Positions 1-9,226 of a stretch of 51,363 nt of DNA are shown piece by piece. Below the pieces are notes generated by a model. That model was given only the letters and a program-made list of their open reading frames with translations. It ran no database searches and had not been told where the DNA came from. Position 1 is the stretch's first letter. Every line of letters begins with the position of its first letter. The translations under genes were made by a program, and so were the position numbers. The stretch is from Planctomycetota bacterium (GTDB lineage Bacteria > Planctomycetota > Planctomycetia > Pirellulales > Pirellulaceae), in contig JAPLNJ010000555.1 of the NCBI GenBank assembly GCA_026692885.1, forward strand, positions 1-51,363, given 5' to 3'.

Positions 1-1
1 G

Positions 2-2284
2 GTGCCGGAAGGGATTCGCAGTGGAGCCGACCGCGTGGTGATCGCCGAGGTGAAGCTGGACGACGACGTGCGGTTGAATTTCACCGTGGACACGGACGAC
101 CCCCTGTTCATCTCGCACGGCAACGCCCGCCCCGGCGACGATTTCGGCGATTTGGGGCGGGTGGTCAGCCGAGCGGACAACGGCGTCAAGATCCGGACCC
201 AGATTTACGGCTATGCCCTGGCGCGAGTGGGCGGCGAGATACCCGCGCCTCGCCAGCGGGACCCCCGGACCCGCAGCGCGGCTCCGCCACCGACGGTGGC
301 CCAGGAGCCACTGCGGGCCGCCATCAAATGCCTGCAGGGTGTGGAGGACATCGAACTGTTGATCTCGCCGGCCTATAAGCTGAAACGCTTCGACGGTTAT
401 GTAGCGCTGGATTTGGGGACGACCAACAGTACTATTGCCTGCATGGATAAGCGGTGTGCCAACGTCGAGGATATCCAGGTTGTCGAGGCCGGCAGCGTGC
501 AAGAAGGGAGCACGATCCAGACCGCGCTACGGATCCAGCGGTACACCGAACCGGAGGAGAAAGGCAAAATGCCGCCCGCCGCGTGCAAGTTTGGGCAGAC
601 GGCGTTGGATGCGACGAGTGGCGAATTGGTGCTGGGTGCCAAACGCCTGCTGGCAGATCCGCGCCAAGACGAGAAACTGACGATGCAGTTGGAAGGCCAC
701 ACGTTCCAAATCTCCAAACGCCTGCCAGCCGAACTGTTCATTGCCTCGATGTTCAAAGGTTTCGCCAAGAAAACCCTGGGGGTGGCCAGCAAGTCCATGA
801 CGGCGATTACTCACCCCATTACCTTCTCCAGCCGGGAGATCGGCCAACTCCGTCAAGCGGTCCACGATGGCTGGCGACGTTCCTGGGGTGCCGAACAATA
901 CACTCCCTACGAAGAGGGGGATGGCGAAGCGGCCTCCGACAGCGGGCGGTTTTTGACCATCGACGAGGCTTCTGCGGCGGCGATTTTCTTTCTGTACAAG
1001 GACTTCCTCCACGCGCCCGGCCGGATGCGTGTGTTCCACTACCTCTATCCCCGCGGCCTGAACCTGCTGCTCTACGACTGCGGAGGCGGCACGACGGACA
1101 TCGCGTTGGTGCAGGCCAAGCCGGTCCTGTCCGACACCGGCCGTCTGGATACGCTGACGATCGACGTCAAGGGACGCACCGGCAAACGGGATTTCGGCGG
1201 GGACACGATCACCGGCGCTGTGTTCTGGATTCTCAAGGCTCAGTTTGCCTGTGCTCTGGCCAGCGGCCGCTTCAGCTACCCTGCGGACCCAGCGAAGTTG
1301 AAAGACTTCCTCTGCCAGAACTGGATCAAATTCGATGAGGTCGTGCCGACTCGGTTCTCCGACAACGACGCGGCGGAGGATCGCGAGAATCGCAAAGCGG
1401 CGACGCTAGACCTGTGGAAGATCGCGGAATGGGTTAAGATGAAGCTCGGCGAAAAGAGTCCCATCCTCGTGAAAGATTGCGGCTTCCACCCCGAGAAGTC
1501 GACGATCATTTATGAGCTGGTTTCCGCCGCCACGGGCCTTGATGCGATCAAGTGCCACGAGATCCTGGGCAAACTGTCTGTGGACATGCGCCACGTCGAT
1601 GCGATCATCGAAAAGAAGGCCCTGGAGACCATTGAAGTTGCCAACAATATGCTGGATGACAAACTCGCTCGCCAGGATCCCGACGGCGAGGTCCATCGCG
1701 TGTATGTGGTGGGCAACGCTTCCCGCTATCCATTGATCCGCGAGTTGATCAAACGGGAACTGCGGGTCCGCTTCATCGAAGAACGGCTGGTGTTCGACGA
1801 AAAGAACCTGAAGAACTCGGTGGCCAAAGGGGCCGTGTTGGCCAGCCGTCTGGAGGCGGCGCTGGCTGGCGTGGACATCGAGTGGGATCGCAAGCTTTCC
1901 GATCGGCTGCCTTTTGATGTGATGTACGACGACCTGACGCTGGGAGAGCGGGCGATTTTTCGCGAGCACACCCATTACAAGGATCTGGACCCCGTTCATA
2001 TCGACGGCTCGAAAGCCAAGGCCGACGAGCGCTCCGGTCGGACGCAGTTGCTCTTGTACCGCCATTGGCCGGGGAGCAAAACCGAGAGCAAAGCCTACTT
2101 CAGCTTCGAATTCCCAAGTCCGGTAAACGGTCCGGTCGAGGTGAAGTACGATGCCAAGACCCGCAAATTCCTCATGAGTGCGCAGAGTGACCGGGCCGCC
2201 GAGCCGGTCGAAGGAAAGGAAATCGCGGAGGAATCCATCTACCGCGCTCCCGCCCAATTGGGAGACGTTCCTGCGCCACCGTAA
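2..2284 (+). CDS. Hsp70-like chaperone ATPase, 5' partial
   Basis: This is an actin/Hsp70-fold ATPase that probably works as a cytosolic chaperone. Phosphate loop 1 is DLGTTNST (residues 137-144 of the visible part) and phosphate loop 2 is DCGGGTTD (from 359). A VVGNASRYP segment fits the adenosine motif. From about residue 630 there is a beta-rich tail (DRLPFDVMYDD ... FPSPVNGPVEVKYD) that resembles the Hsp70 substrate-binding sandwich. No long alpha-helical lid is evident. About 130 residues precede the ATPase core, which canonical DnaK lacks. The frame is open to the left edge, so the GTG at 2 is probably internal and the true start lies outside. It is the first visible gene of the nine-gene run. 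The next gene ends in a GrpE-like segment, which supports a chaperone cycle. A SrfB-type actin-like ATPase is the main alternative. The ATPase fold is sure; the family is less so. Confidence 0.85.
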   Translation: MPEGIRSGADRVVIAEVKLDDDVRLNFTVDTDDPLFISHGNARPGDDFGDLGRVVSRADNGVKIRTQIYGYALARVGGEIPAPRQRDPRTRSAAPPPTVAQEPLRAAIKCLQGVEDIELLISPAYKLKRFDGYVALDLGTTNSTIACMDKRCANVEDIQVVEAGSVQEGSTIQTALRIQRYTEPEEKGKMPPAACKFGQTALDATSGELVLGAKRLLADPRQDEKLTMQLEGHTFQISKRLPAELFIASMFKGFAKKTLGVASKSMTAITHPITFSSREIGQLRQAVHDGWRRSWGAEQYTPYEEGDGEAASDSGRFLTIDEASAAAIFFLYKDFLHAPGRMRVFHYLYPRGLNLLLYDCGGGTTDIALVQAKPVLSDTGRLDTLTIDVKGRTGKRDFGGDTITGAVFWILKAQFACALASGRFSYPADPAKLKDFLCQNWIKFDEVVPTRFSDNDAAEDRENRKAATLDLWKIAEWVKMKLGEKSPILVKDCGFHPEKSTIIYELVSAATGLDAIKCHEILGKLSVDMRHVDAIIEKKALETIEVANNMLDDKLARQDPDGEVHRVYVVGNASRYPLIRELIKRELRVRFIEERLVFDEKNLKNSVAKGAVLASRLEAALAGVDIEWDRKLSDRLPFDVMYDDLTLGERAIFREHTHYKDLDPVHIDGSKAKADERSGRTQLLLYRHWPGSKTESKAYFSFEFPSPVNGPVEVKYDAKTRKFLMSAQSDRAAEPVEGKEIAEESIYRAPAQLGDVPAPP

Positions 2285-2329
2285 TGGAGAGATTTGGCCC
2301 CTTGGTTCGGAGTCGCAAAATATCATTTC

Positions 2330-5300
2330 ATGGCCGCTACCTGGATTGAAGAGGGTATCCTGCAGTTGGACCTGGCGCTCAAGTGGGAGTACTGCGCCAT
2401 TGTCCTGGACGAGTTGGCCCAGCCTGCTCCGGGGTATCTGCCTGCCGCCCTGCGTTTGCGGACCGACGTGATCGACGTCTTCCTGCAGCCGGTGTGGCTG
2501 CCCGGTGTGGCGGACTTCGTGCACCGCTTGCGGCAGAAATCACCTGAATTCCGGCAACGTATCTGTGGACCCGGAGTGGCGCGCGCCATCGGGCAACTGT
2601 TTGCCCAACAGTGGCCGCAGCCTCAGGCCGGCCAGCGCGTGCAGTGCGGTCCGGCGGACGTGGAGCAGGCGGCCCAGTCCCTGCTGGAGGACTGCACGCG
2701 GTCCGTGCTGAAGCAGACCGCCCTGGAACACGCCGCGCCCCAGGTGGAAGTCGCGGTCGCCGTGCCGCCGGTCGAGATGGTCCTTCACTGGCTCTTGCAG
2801 GCCACCGCGGTGTCCGCGTGGGCGGCTCTCAAACGCGATCTGACGGCGTGTGACGAGAACCTGGCACTGCGGGCTCAGATCGGCCGCCTCCGCCAGGATT
2901 GCCGCCGCTTACGCGCGGACGTGGCGGGCCGGATGAAGTTATTGCAGTTGGTCCGCTTCCTGCCCGGCCGGACGCCGGGGGACGTAGCTTTCGCCGCGGA
3001 CGTGGCGGACTTTCTGAACCACTGCGCTCGGGTCTTTAGTCTGTTGGACGTCGACGAGCGCGAGAGCGAGGTCTTGGGGCAGATGTCCTTCGCGGCCCGC
3101 GACCGGGCGGTCGCCGACGTGGGTCAGGAATTGGCCTTACGTCCCGGCTGGCCTCCGGTGGCGCTGGCCGACCTGCAAACGCGGGTCTGGGCACTCGCCG
3201 CCGGAGATGCACGTTTGGAACATCTGCTGCTGCGATTGCTGGCCCTGTTCGACTCAGACCCCACCCTGGAGGAGATCGTCCCCAAGATCCGACCCGAGTT
3301 CCTCGCCTTGGAGGAATCCGAGGCCAGCCGGGTGCTCGTGGTGGCCGCCCTCGCGCGGTGCCTGGATGAACTGGAACGCGAACGGCCTCTGGCCGACGAC
3401 GTCTGGAAGCTGGCTGAAGCGTGGGCTCGCGAGTTCTGCAGGGACTGCGGGGGTACGCTACAACTCTGTCGGGATCCCGTGGCGGCGGCGGGATTCGTGT
3501 CTCGCACGGAGGGGCTCCCCGGCACCGCGGTGAGCCGCGTCCTGACGACGGGCCTCGCCCTCTACCGGACCGGCAAAGAATGTCTGCCGCTGTTGGACCT
3601 GGTACTGGAGGTGCCGCCGCCCGATTCCGCGGCCGTGGTGCCCCTACTACAGCTCGCGCAGGCGGCGCGGGGGGACGCGGTTCGGGACAACACGCTGGCA
3701 CAGCTCTGCCTGGACGTCGCCAGTGGGCTGACCGGGTGCGGTGGAGTGACGTCATGGATCCAGGCGGTCGACGGGGAAGATCGTCTGGACCGCCAGGCGA
3801 GCCTGTGGCGGACTTTGCAGCGTGCGGCGCTGCACGCCGCGCGGATGGCGGATTTGCGGGGTTGCGTCGTGCAATTGTTCGCGGCCTGCGCCGCCGAGGG
3901 TATCGTCTTCGTGGAACCCTGCCACGGAGCTGCCGGGTCCGCTGCCGGAGCCAGGCCCGACTGCATCCGGGTGGAAACGGAGACGGCCGGCCCCTGGTTT
4001 CTGGTCGCCGATTCGCGTCCCGCCAGTTCTGCCTGCGAACCGGAGGATCCCTCGCATCCGCCTGATTGGTCGTTGTGTCTGAGCACAAGGCACGGGCTTC
4101 GCTTTCCCGACGGCTGCGTGGTTCTGCCCGCCGTGTGGGTCCTGTTGCCGCCACGGCGTGCCGAGCATCCCTTGGTTCGCTGTCTCCAGGAATGTGAACC
4201 GTTGCTGGTCCGGTTGCACGTCCTGGCCGGAACGTGGCCCGGCTGGTTCCGCTTCAACGAAATCTGGCAGGTGGCCTGCTCTGACCAGGATGCCATGGTG
4301 TCCGAAGGCTGGCCCGCGATTGCCCGCGCTGCTTTCCTCGCCTTGTACGATTTGGCCGGTGCGGGTCCGGGCAGTTTTTCCTCGCAGGTTTCCGAGCTGG
4401 CACGGGAAGTGGCGCGGCGTCTGTACCGCCTACTGGCGGATCAGGCCAGCTTCTTCCCGCGACTGGATCCGCAAACGCTGGCGGCGCTCCCCTTGACCGC
4501 GCCGCCCGAGCAGGAAGTGGAGGTGCAGTGGTGCGACGTTCCCGGCCGGCAGTTTGGTGAAGTGCTGCAGATCGTGCAGTTCGGCGACGACCAGCAGCCG
4601 GCCCGGTTGAAAGTCGCCGGGAATCTGCCGCACGAGGTGACGCAGTGGACAACGCTTCCCCGGCCGGACTTCCTAGGAGACACCAAGCAGCGGGCCAATC
4701 CCCTGTGGGGCTGGTGGCAAAAGATTCGCCAGCTGCCGTGGGCGTGGTACGCCGCGGAATCTCTCCCGGCCGATGTCTCGGTTCACCAGCGCGAGTTCTG
4801 CGAGTGGTTGGATACGGAGCCGGGCCAAAGCTGGTTGGACGGGTTCGTACACGGCGTGTGGGAGGCGACTGAAGCTGCGTCCGCTCGATCCTGGTACGCC
4901 GTCTTAACCCAAACAGGCTGGTTGGAAGTCTATCCGCGTGTGGACCTCGAACGGCGCCGGATTTTCTGGCCGGAACAGGCACCCCGCGATGTGCCGGGCG
5001 TACAGTGGGAGTTCGGGACGGAGGACGCCGGGGATGCCTTGCAGGCACCCGTGCGGTTCGCGGCGCGGCCGAAGGGAGCACGCGGCAAGTTCAGCCTGGG
5101 CCCGTGTGTTCCGGGCAGTCCTGTGGCGCTGGCGCTGCGTCTGCAAGAAACGATCGCGGGCAGCGCGTTGTTGCAGACAGCACTCGCGGAACCGGTCAGC
5201 CAACTCGTTGCGGTCAGTCGTGCCTGGGTGGTCACGAAACGCCAACCGCCGGACCCGCAAGCAGTTGTCCTGCCTATTCTGGATGCCCTGGTCGCCGCCT

Positions 5301-6010
5301 GTGCGATGGATTCGCAGACGGACGTGCAACTGGCTGACGTCGCAGCCGCCTTGGGCCTGTTCCGACAATGGGGCCGGCATCTGGACTGCACGGTCTTGCC
5401 AGAAGACTGGGACTTCTCGCGCTGCACGGAGGGAAATCTTGGGAAGGGGGGGGGCGACGGGCTGGCGATTGTGTATCATACGTCTTTGCCGGTGGGGGTG
5501 GTTGGGGTAGACCAACTGGGGCTGCAGGTGGCCACCGAGTTGGTCCGCCCGCCCCGAAGGGTGGTCTCGGCGGGTCCGGCGCCGTCCCACTATCTGGCGG
5601 TGCGATCGATGTTGGAGAGTATGTCCCAAGACGCCCCGGAGACCGCGAAACGTGCCGCAGAGTTGCTCCGCTTGTTGGATCTTTGGCCGGCGAAGTCGCT
5701 GGAAATAGAACTGAAATCCCTGCTGGCACACCAGTTCTATCCAAAGTGCTGGGAACTATTTGAGGAGGAGTTTCTGCGTCACGAGCCACTGTTCTCGCAA
5801 CTGGAAGCAGCCTTGGAGGGCTTGGTGCAGGGCCTGGGATTGACCAGTTTCTCTCCCCGTCATGTGAAAGGCTGGGAACGGGCGTGGTTGAAAACAAGAA
5901 ACTCGGAAGGTTCCGACCAGATGGTGTCGGGACGTGTGTTGGCGGTCATCCGACCGGGGCTTTGTGAAGGGCAGACGATGCTTTTGGAAGCCATCGTCGA
6001 GGTCGAATAA
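2330..6010 (+). CDS. Giant soluble protein with GrpE-like C-terminus
   Basis: The protein has about 1226 residues, no signal peptide and no membrane helix, and is mostly helical and Leu/Ala-rich. I recognise no domain in the first ~1100 residues. The C-terminus is informative. GRVLAVIRPGL followed by EGQTMLLEAIVEVE has the spacing of the GrpE beta-wing (G-x-V-L-x-I, then G, then G, then A-x-V-x-V). The helical stretch before it resembles the region preceding that wing. GrpE is the nucleotide-exchange factor of Hsp70, and an Hsp70-like ATPase is immediately upstream. I chose ATG 2330. A TTG at 2294 in frame would add 12 residues, but the GGAGAG before it is too close (2 nt). The following gene starts 11 nt downstream. 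A scaffold or regulator for the upstream ATPase is inference. Confidence 0.8.
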   Translation: MAATWIEEGILQLDLALKWEYCAIVLDELAQPAPGYLPAALRLRTDVIDVFLQPVWLPGVADFVHRLRQKSPEFRQRICGPGVARAIGQLFAQQWPQPQAGQRVQCGPADVEQAAQSLLEDCTRSVLKQTALEHAAPQVEVAVAVPPVEMVLHWLLQATAVSAWAALKRDLTACDENLALRAQIGRLRQDCRRLRADVAGRMKLLQLVRFLPGRTPGDVAFAADVADFLNHCARVFSLLDVDERESEVLGQMSFAARDRAVADVGQELALRPGWPPVALADLQTRVWALAAGDARLEHLLLRLLALFDSDPTLEEIVPKIRPEFLALEESEASRVLVVAALARCLDELERERPLADDVWKLAEAWAREFCRDCGGTLQLCRDPVAAAGFVSRTEGLPGTAVSRVLTTGLALYRTGKECLPLLDLVLEVPPPDSAAVVPLLQLAQAARGDAVRDNTLAQLCLDVASGLTGCGGVTSWIQAVDGEDRLDRQASLWRTLQRAALHAARMADLRGCVVQLFAACAAEGIVFVEPCHGAAGSAAGARPDCIRVETETAGPWFLVADSRPASSACEPEDPSHPPDWSLCLSTRHGLRFPDGCVVLPAVWVLLPPRRAEHPLVRCLQECEPLLVRLHVLAGTWPGWFRFNEIWQVACSDQDAMVSEGWPAIARAAFLALYDLAGAGPGSFSSQVSELAREVARRLYRLLADQASFFPRLDPQTLAALPLTAPPEQEVEVQWCDVPGRQFGEVLQIVQFGDDQQPARLKVAGNLPHEVTQWTTLPRPDFLGDTKQRANPLWGWWQKIRQLPWAWYAAESLPADVSVHQREFCEWLDTEPGQSWLDGFVHGVWEATEAASARSWYAVLTQTGWLEVYPRVDLERRRIFWPEQAPRDVPGVQWEFGTEDAGDALQAPVRFAARPKGARGKFSLGPCVPGSPVALALRLQETIAGSALLQTALAEPVSQLVAVSRAWVVTKRQPPDPQAVVLPILDALVAACAMDSQTDVQLADVAAALGLFRQWGRHLDCTVLPEDWDFSRCTEGNLGKGGGDGLAIVYHTSLPVGVVGVDQLGLQVATELVRPPRRVVSAGPAPSHYLAVRSMLESMSQDAPETAKRAAELLRLLDLWPAKSLEIELKSLLAHQFYPKCWELFEEEFLRHEPLFSQLEAALEGLVQGLGLTSFSPRHVKGWERAWLKTRNSEGSDQMVSGRVLAVIRPGLCEGQTMLLEAIVEVE

Positions 6011-6021
6011 GGGGTGTTGCC

Positions 6022-6939
6022 GTGTCGACAAGCGAAATCAAGTCGTCCGCGGAAGTGTTGCCACCGTGGTCTTGGTGGCCCAGCGTGATTGGAGCCTTGT
6101 TCGCCAGCGGGGCGATGGTAGGCCAGTACTTCCTTGGCCAGCGGGTGACTTCCGAGACGTGGGCCCCCATGCTCAGCCTCTGGTTCGCGCCGATCCACGG
6201 GTGCCTCATCGCCGGATTATTTTCCCTCGCGGGGCTGGCCTTGGCAGTGCGCGAACGCCGTCGGCAACTGGAAGCGGCCCAACACAGTTCCCCCACGGCG
6301 GCGACGCAGTGGGTCGTGGACACGATCGACTCCTGCCGCCTTGCGGTCGCCACGCGGCATATTCTGCAGGATATCGAGGACAAGATCGAATCGCAGCAGG
6401 ACGACGCCTTGCGCCAATGGTACAGCCGGACGGTGCTCTTCTACGTGGTTGCTTACTCGCTGCCGTTGCTGGGGTTTTGCCTCACGGTCCGCGACACCTT
6501 GACGGAGCGGGGACGCTTTCTGCCGCCCGGCGAACTGGTGCTGGCGGTGGCGCTGGCCACCGCGGAAATGGCGTTACTGCTGCTGGCCACGATGCTGGTT
6601 TCGCGTTATGGCTGCGGCCTGCTGGCCGCTTGGGCCGAGCGGGGCAAGAAGCATTTTCAGGAAGTGTTACGCAGTGAGCGGGCGGCGAAGGAAGCCGTCG
6701 GAAGTCCCCGTCCCGATCCCGATAGCAGTGTGAGCGAGAGGGATCCAGCGCCCCCGAAACTGCCAGACCCGGAGGAGCTTCGTTGGGCCTCCGACGATTT
6801 CTCCCCTCGCAGTCAACAGGGAGCGAGTCGGGATCTCAAGATCGACGAAGCGGAGGACGAAATTGATTCGTTTACCAACCGCGGTTCCCGCCGCGCGGGT
6901 GGGGGCGGCGAGTTGCCTAGTGACAAGGACTACGGCTGA
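6022..6939 (+). CDS. Four-helix membrane protein, MotA/TolQ/ExbB-like plan
   Basis: GTG start at 6022 with GGGG at 6011-6014 as ribosome site; 305 aa. It has two N-terminal membrane helices (about 15-37 and 48-73), a cytoplasmic charged loop of ~60 residues, then two more helices (about 133-155 and 170-200), and a hydrophilic, acidic C-terminal tail of ~95 residues. The third helix begins SLPLLGFCLTV and the fourth holds ALATAEMALLL, recalling the APLLGLLGTV and ALxxTxxGL segments of TolQ/ExbB/MotA stator proteins. That likeness is weak and rests on motif shape only. Its TGA overlaps the next ATG by one base, so the two are translationally coupled. It sits between the soluble Hsp70/giant-protein pair and the anchored exported proteins, which suits a membrane connector. 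Confidence 0.8.
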   Translation: MSTSEIKSSAEVLPPWSWWPSVIGALFASGAMVGQYFLGQRVTSETWAPMLSLWFAPIHGCLIAGLFSLAGLALAVRERRRQLEAAQHSSPTAATQWVVDTIDSCRLAVATRHILQDIEDKIESQQDDALRQWYSRTVLFYVVAYSLPLLGFCLTVRDTLTERGRFLPPGELVLAVALATAEMALLLLATMLVSRYGCGLLAAWAERGKKHFQEVLRSERAAKEAVGSPRPDPDSSVSERDPAPPKLPDPEELRWASDDFSPRSQQGASRDLKIDEAEDEIDSFTNRGSRRAGGGGELPSDKDYG

Positions 6940-9182
6940 TGGCGACGACAATCGACTCCCCAGAATCGTCCGCTGGTCGAGCACGTCGCAGCCGGCTCGC
7001 AGCGGGCCTGTTGACCTCAGCCGTGTACTCGCGCGAGCTCAAGCTGTGGCTTGGCTGGCTGCTGTGGGTGGCCGGGTTGAATGTCGTGGGCGCCATCCTC
7101 GCCAGCGTGCTTACCCCGCCGACGGTCCCCATGGTGCTTTTCCAGGCGGCGGGACAGACCGTCAGTCTGGGCAGTGACGGTTTGCCAACCGTGAAGATTG
7201 GACTGGCTATCCGGCGGCCCGCAGGCACCAAGGAAGCCCCCATCGCGTCGCATGACGTGACGGTCGAGTTGGCTGTCGAGAAACCGGCGGAGGCCGGGGT
7301 CCATTGCCAGCTGCCCGCGGCTGACGACCAGACACGCTGGACGGTGACGATTCCCGCGGATCGGTTGGAGGTCGAAACGGAACTCACCCTGCTGAGCGCC
7401 GCACTCGATGCCGGTCTGGGCGAGATCGTCGTGACCCTGGTCGCTACGGAGTCCTACAGCCTGGGCAAACCACAACAGCACAGCATCCGACTGCCGCCCC
7501 CTAAACTGCCTGTCCTGCAGTTTGCCGAGGAGCGGACGCCGCTGGAGCGGCCGGCAGCCGGCGAATCCGAAGCACAGATTAAGGTGGGACTGGTCGCCGA
7601 GCCGCGACTCGGGAAACCTTTTACCGCGGACATCTCCGTGGGCGGCGACGCTCAGGCGGGGCAGGAATACACGCTGCCGGGCGGCAGCGCGGACCGCAGG
7701 CTGGTGCTCCCGTGTTCTCCGGACCAGGTCTTGGAGATCCCGCTGACGATTCGCCCTGGCAAGATCGGCAAGACGACCACGATTGTGCTGACATTGCGAA
7801 AGAAGGACGGGTACGGCGTGGGGCCGCGCGGCGTGCAGACCATTGTGCTGACAGATAAGACGGGAACTCCGCGGCCCGTGATTGTCGAATTCGCCGCCGC
7901 CACCCAGTCGCCGAGCGAGCGACCCACGGCTCCGGATCAGAAAAAAGTGGTGACCGTCAAACTCCGGGCCACACCCGCTCCGACCGAGAGCCTGCGGGTC
8001 CCGATCGATTTGACCGGCTCGGCCAAACCCGGTCAGGACTACACGGTGGGGGGCCGTACGGAATCGCGTACCGAGGTCAGGCTGTCGGCGAACAATCCGG
8101 AGGCTTCACTGGACCTGAATATTCTGCCAGAAAAAGCGAAGGACGCTGTTTCGGAGAAGACGATTGTGGCCACTTTGCAAAGTGGCTCCGGATACAAATT
8201 GGGGTCGACCACGGTTCATAAACTGACCCTCAATCCATCCGTCTCGCTACCCGTCGTGAAGCTTGAGGCCGGTGCCACGGAGTTAGAGCAAGGCAAACCG
8301 GCCGTCTTCACGGTGCAGGTGGCCCCCGCGTTGGACAAGCAAATCGAGCTGCAGGCGCGGCTCGTCGCACCGGGCAAAGAGAGCGATCCGGGCACGCCGC
8401 TTTCCGGTATCGGCCTGATCCTTCCGCCACGCTCGCCGAGCGGCAAGCTGACCATCAAACTCCCCGCCGATCCGACCCCGGGCACGAAGCAGGTGATCAT
8501 CGAGTTCACCGGCCCCGACACAGTCGTCATCGAGCCGCGCCGCTTCACGCTCACGATCAAGGATCGTCCCGTGAAATTGGAAGGCGATGTGTTGGTGCTG
8601 GTGGTCGCGACCGAGTTTGTCCGCAATCAGGCACCGCAAGCCGACGTGCGCGGCGTGCTGGAGGGACTGTACGCCAGCGATCAGGGACCCCGGCTGATGG
8701 GCCACAAGGCCGACGGAAACCACGGCGTCTACGTCCTGGACACCTCACTGGCCAACGCCATCCCGTTGCAGGGGGGCGCCAATGACCCCCGCCGCATCCC
8801 TCGGTTGTGGACCTTATCGGAACGTTTACCGGTCCCCGCTGACAAGTACTGGCCGGCGCAGCACAGCCTGACCGATCTACGCAACGCCGCGTACGAATCC
8901 GTGCGGGCCGTGACCGGGATGGCGAACAACAAGGAGTTTAAGACGCTCTTGATCTGGCCGAGCGACAAGACGCCCGCCAGTCTCTTGAGCTCGGAAAAGG
9001 ATGGACAGATCAAGTCTCAGCGCGACCTTGATCTGACGCCAGACAGAGAACCCATGTACTTTTGGCTCGATCCGTTGGATCGGGAGAACTGGGCGGACGT
9101 GAAAGACTTCTTCAGTGAGTGGGCGACCCTGAGAGAGCCCTCGATGGCGATCGAGAAACTGAGAAGGATGGCGTCGCTCTGA
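6939..9182 (+). CDS. Membrane-anchored Calx-beta-like repeat protein with vWA/Rossmann-like C-terminus
   Basis: 747 aa; the start overlaps the previous stop. A short cytoplasmic N-terminus is followed by one membrane helix (about 35-57), which places the rest outside the cytoplasm. Residues ~75-545 form four repeats of 105-120 residues, each ending in a V-x-L/I-x-L strand, with internal phrases such as GQEYTLPGG and GQDYTVGGR. This is the pattern of Calx-beta domains, though the acidic Ca-binding residues look degenerate. From ~546 a beta strand LVLVVATEF opens an alpha/beta domain of ~200 residues that resembles a vWA fold lacking the DxSxS metal motif. The next gene ends in a similar domain. 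The repeats suggest an extracytoplasmic spacer or adhesion stalk, by inference. Confidence 0.8.
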   Translation: MATTIDSPESSAGRARRSRLAAGLLTSAVYSRELKLWLGWLLWVAGLNVVGAILASVLTPPTVPMVLFQAAGQTVSLGSDGLPTVKIGLAIRRPAGTKEAPIASHDVTVELAVEKPAEAGVHCQLPAADDQTRWTVTIPADRLEVETELTLLSAALDAGLGEIVVTLVATESYSLGKPQQHSIRLPPPKLPVLQFAEERTPLERPAAGESEAQIKVGLVAEPRLGKPFTADISVGGDAQAGQEYTLPGGSADRRLVLPCSPDQVLEIPLTIRPGKIGKTTTIVLTLRKKDGYGVGPRGVQTIVLTDKTGTPRPVIVEFAAATQSPSERPTAPDQKKVVTVKLRATPAPTESLRVPIDLTGSAKPGQDYTVGGRTESRTEVRLSANNPEASLDLNILPEKAKDAVSEKTIVATLQSGSGYKLGSTTVHKLTLNPSVSLPVVKLEAGATELEQGKPAVFTVQVAPALDKQIELQARLVAPGKESDPGTPLSGIGLILPPRSPSGKLTIKLPADPTPGTKQVIIEFTGPDTVVIEPRRFTLTIKDRPVKLEGDVLVLVVATEFVRNQAPQADVRGVLEGLYASDQGPRLMGHKADGNHGVYVLDTSLANAIPLQGGANDPRRIPRLWTLSERLPVPADKYWPAQHSLTDLRNAAYESVRAVTGMANNKEFKTLLIWPSDKTPASLLSSEKDGQIKSQRDLDLTPDREPMYFWLDPLDRENWADVKDFFSEWATLREPSMAIEKLRRMASL

Positions 9183-9226
9183 GATGTTCTGTTTCGACTG
9201 CCGCATCGAAAATATGGGCTGCAACG

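Noticed and set aside
2..2284. GTG at position 2 as the true start of the Hsp70-like gene
   Set aside because: The frame is open at the window edge and no ribosome site can be seen, so the gene is treated as partial.
3036..4154. Long minus-strand frame opposite the giant protein
   Set aside because: Arg/Pro-rich translation without domain features. It is the usual shadow of a GC-rich gene; the plus frame has better codon use and operon context.
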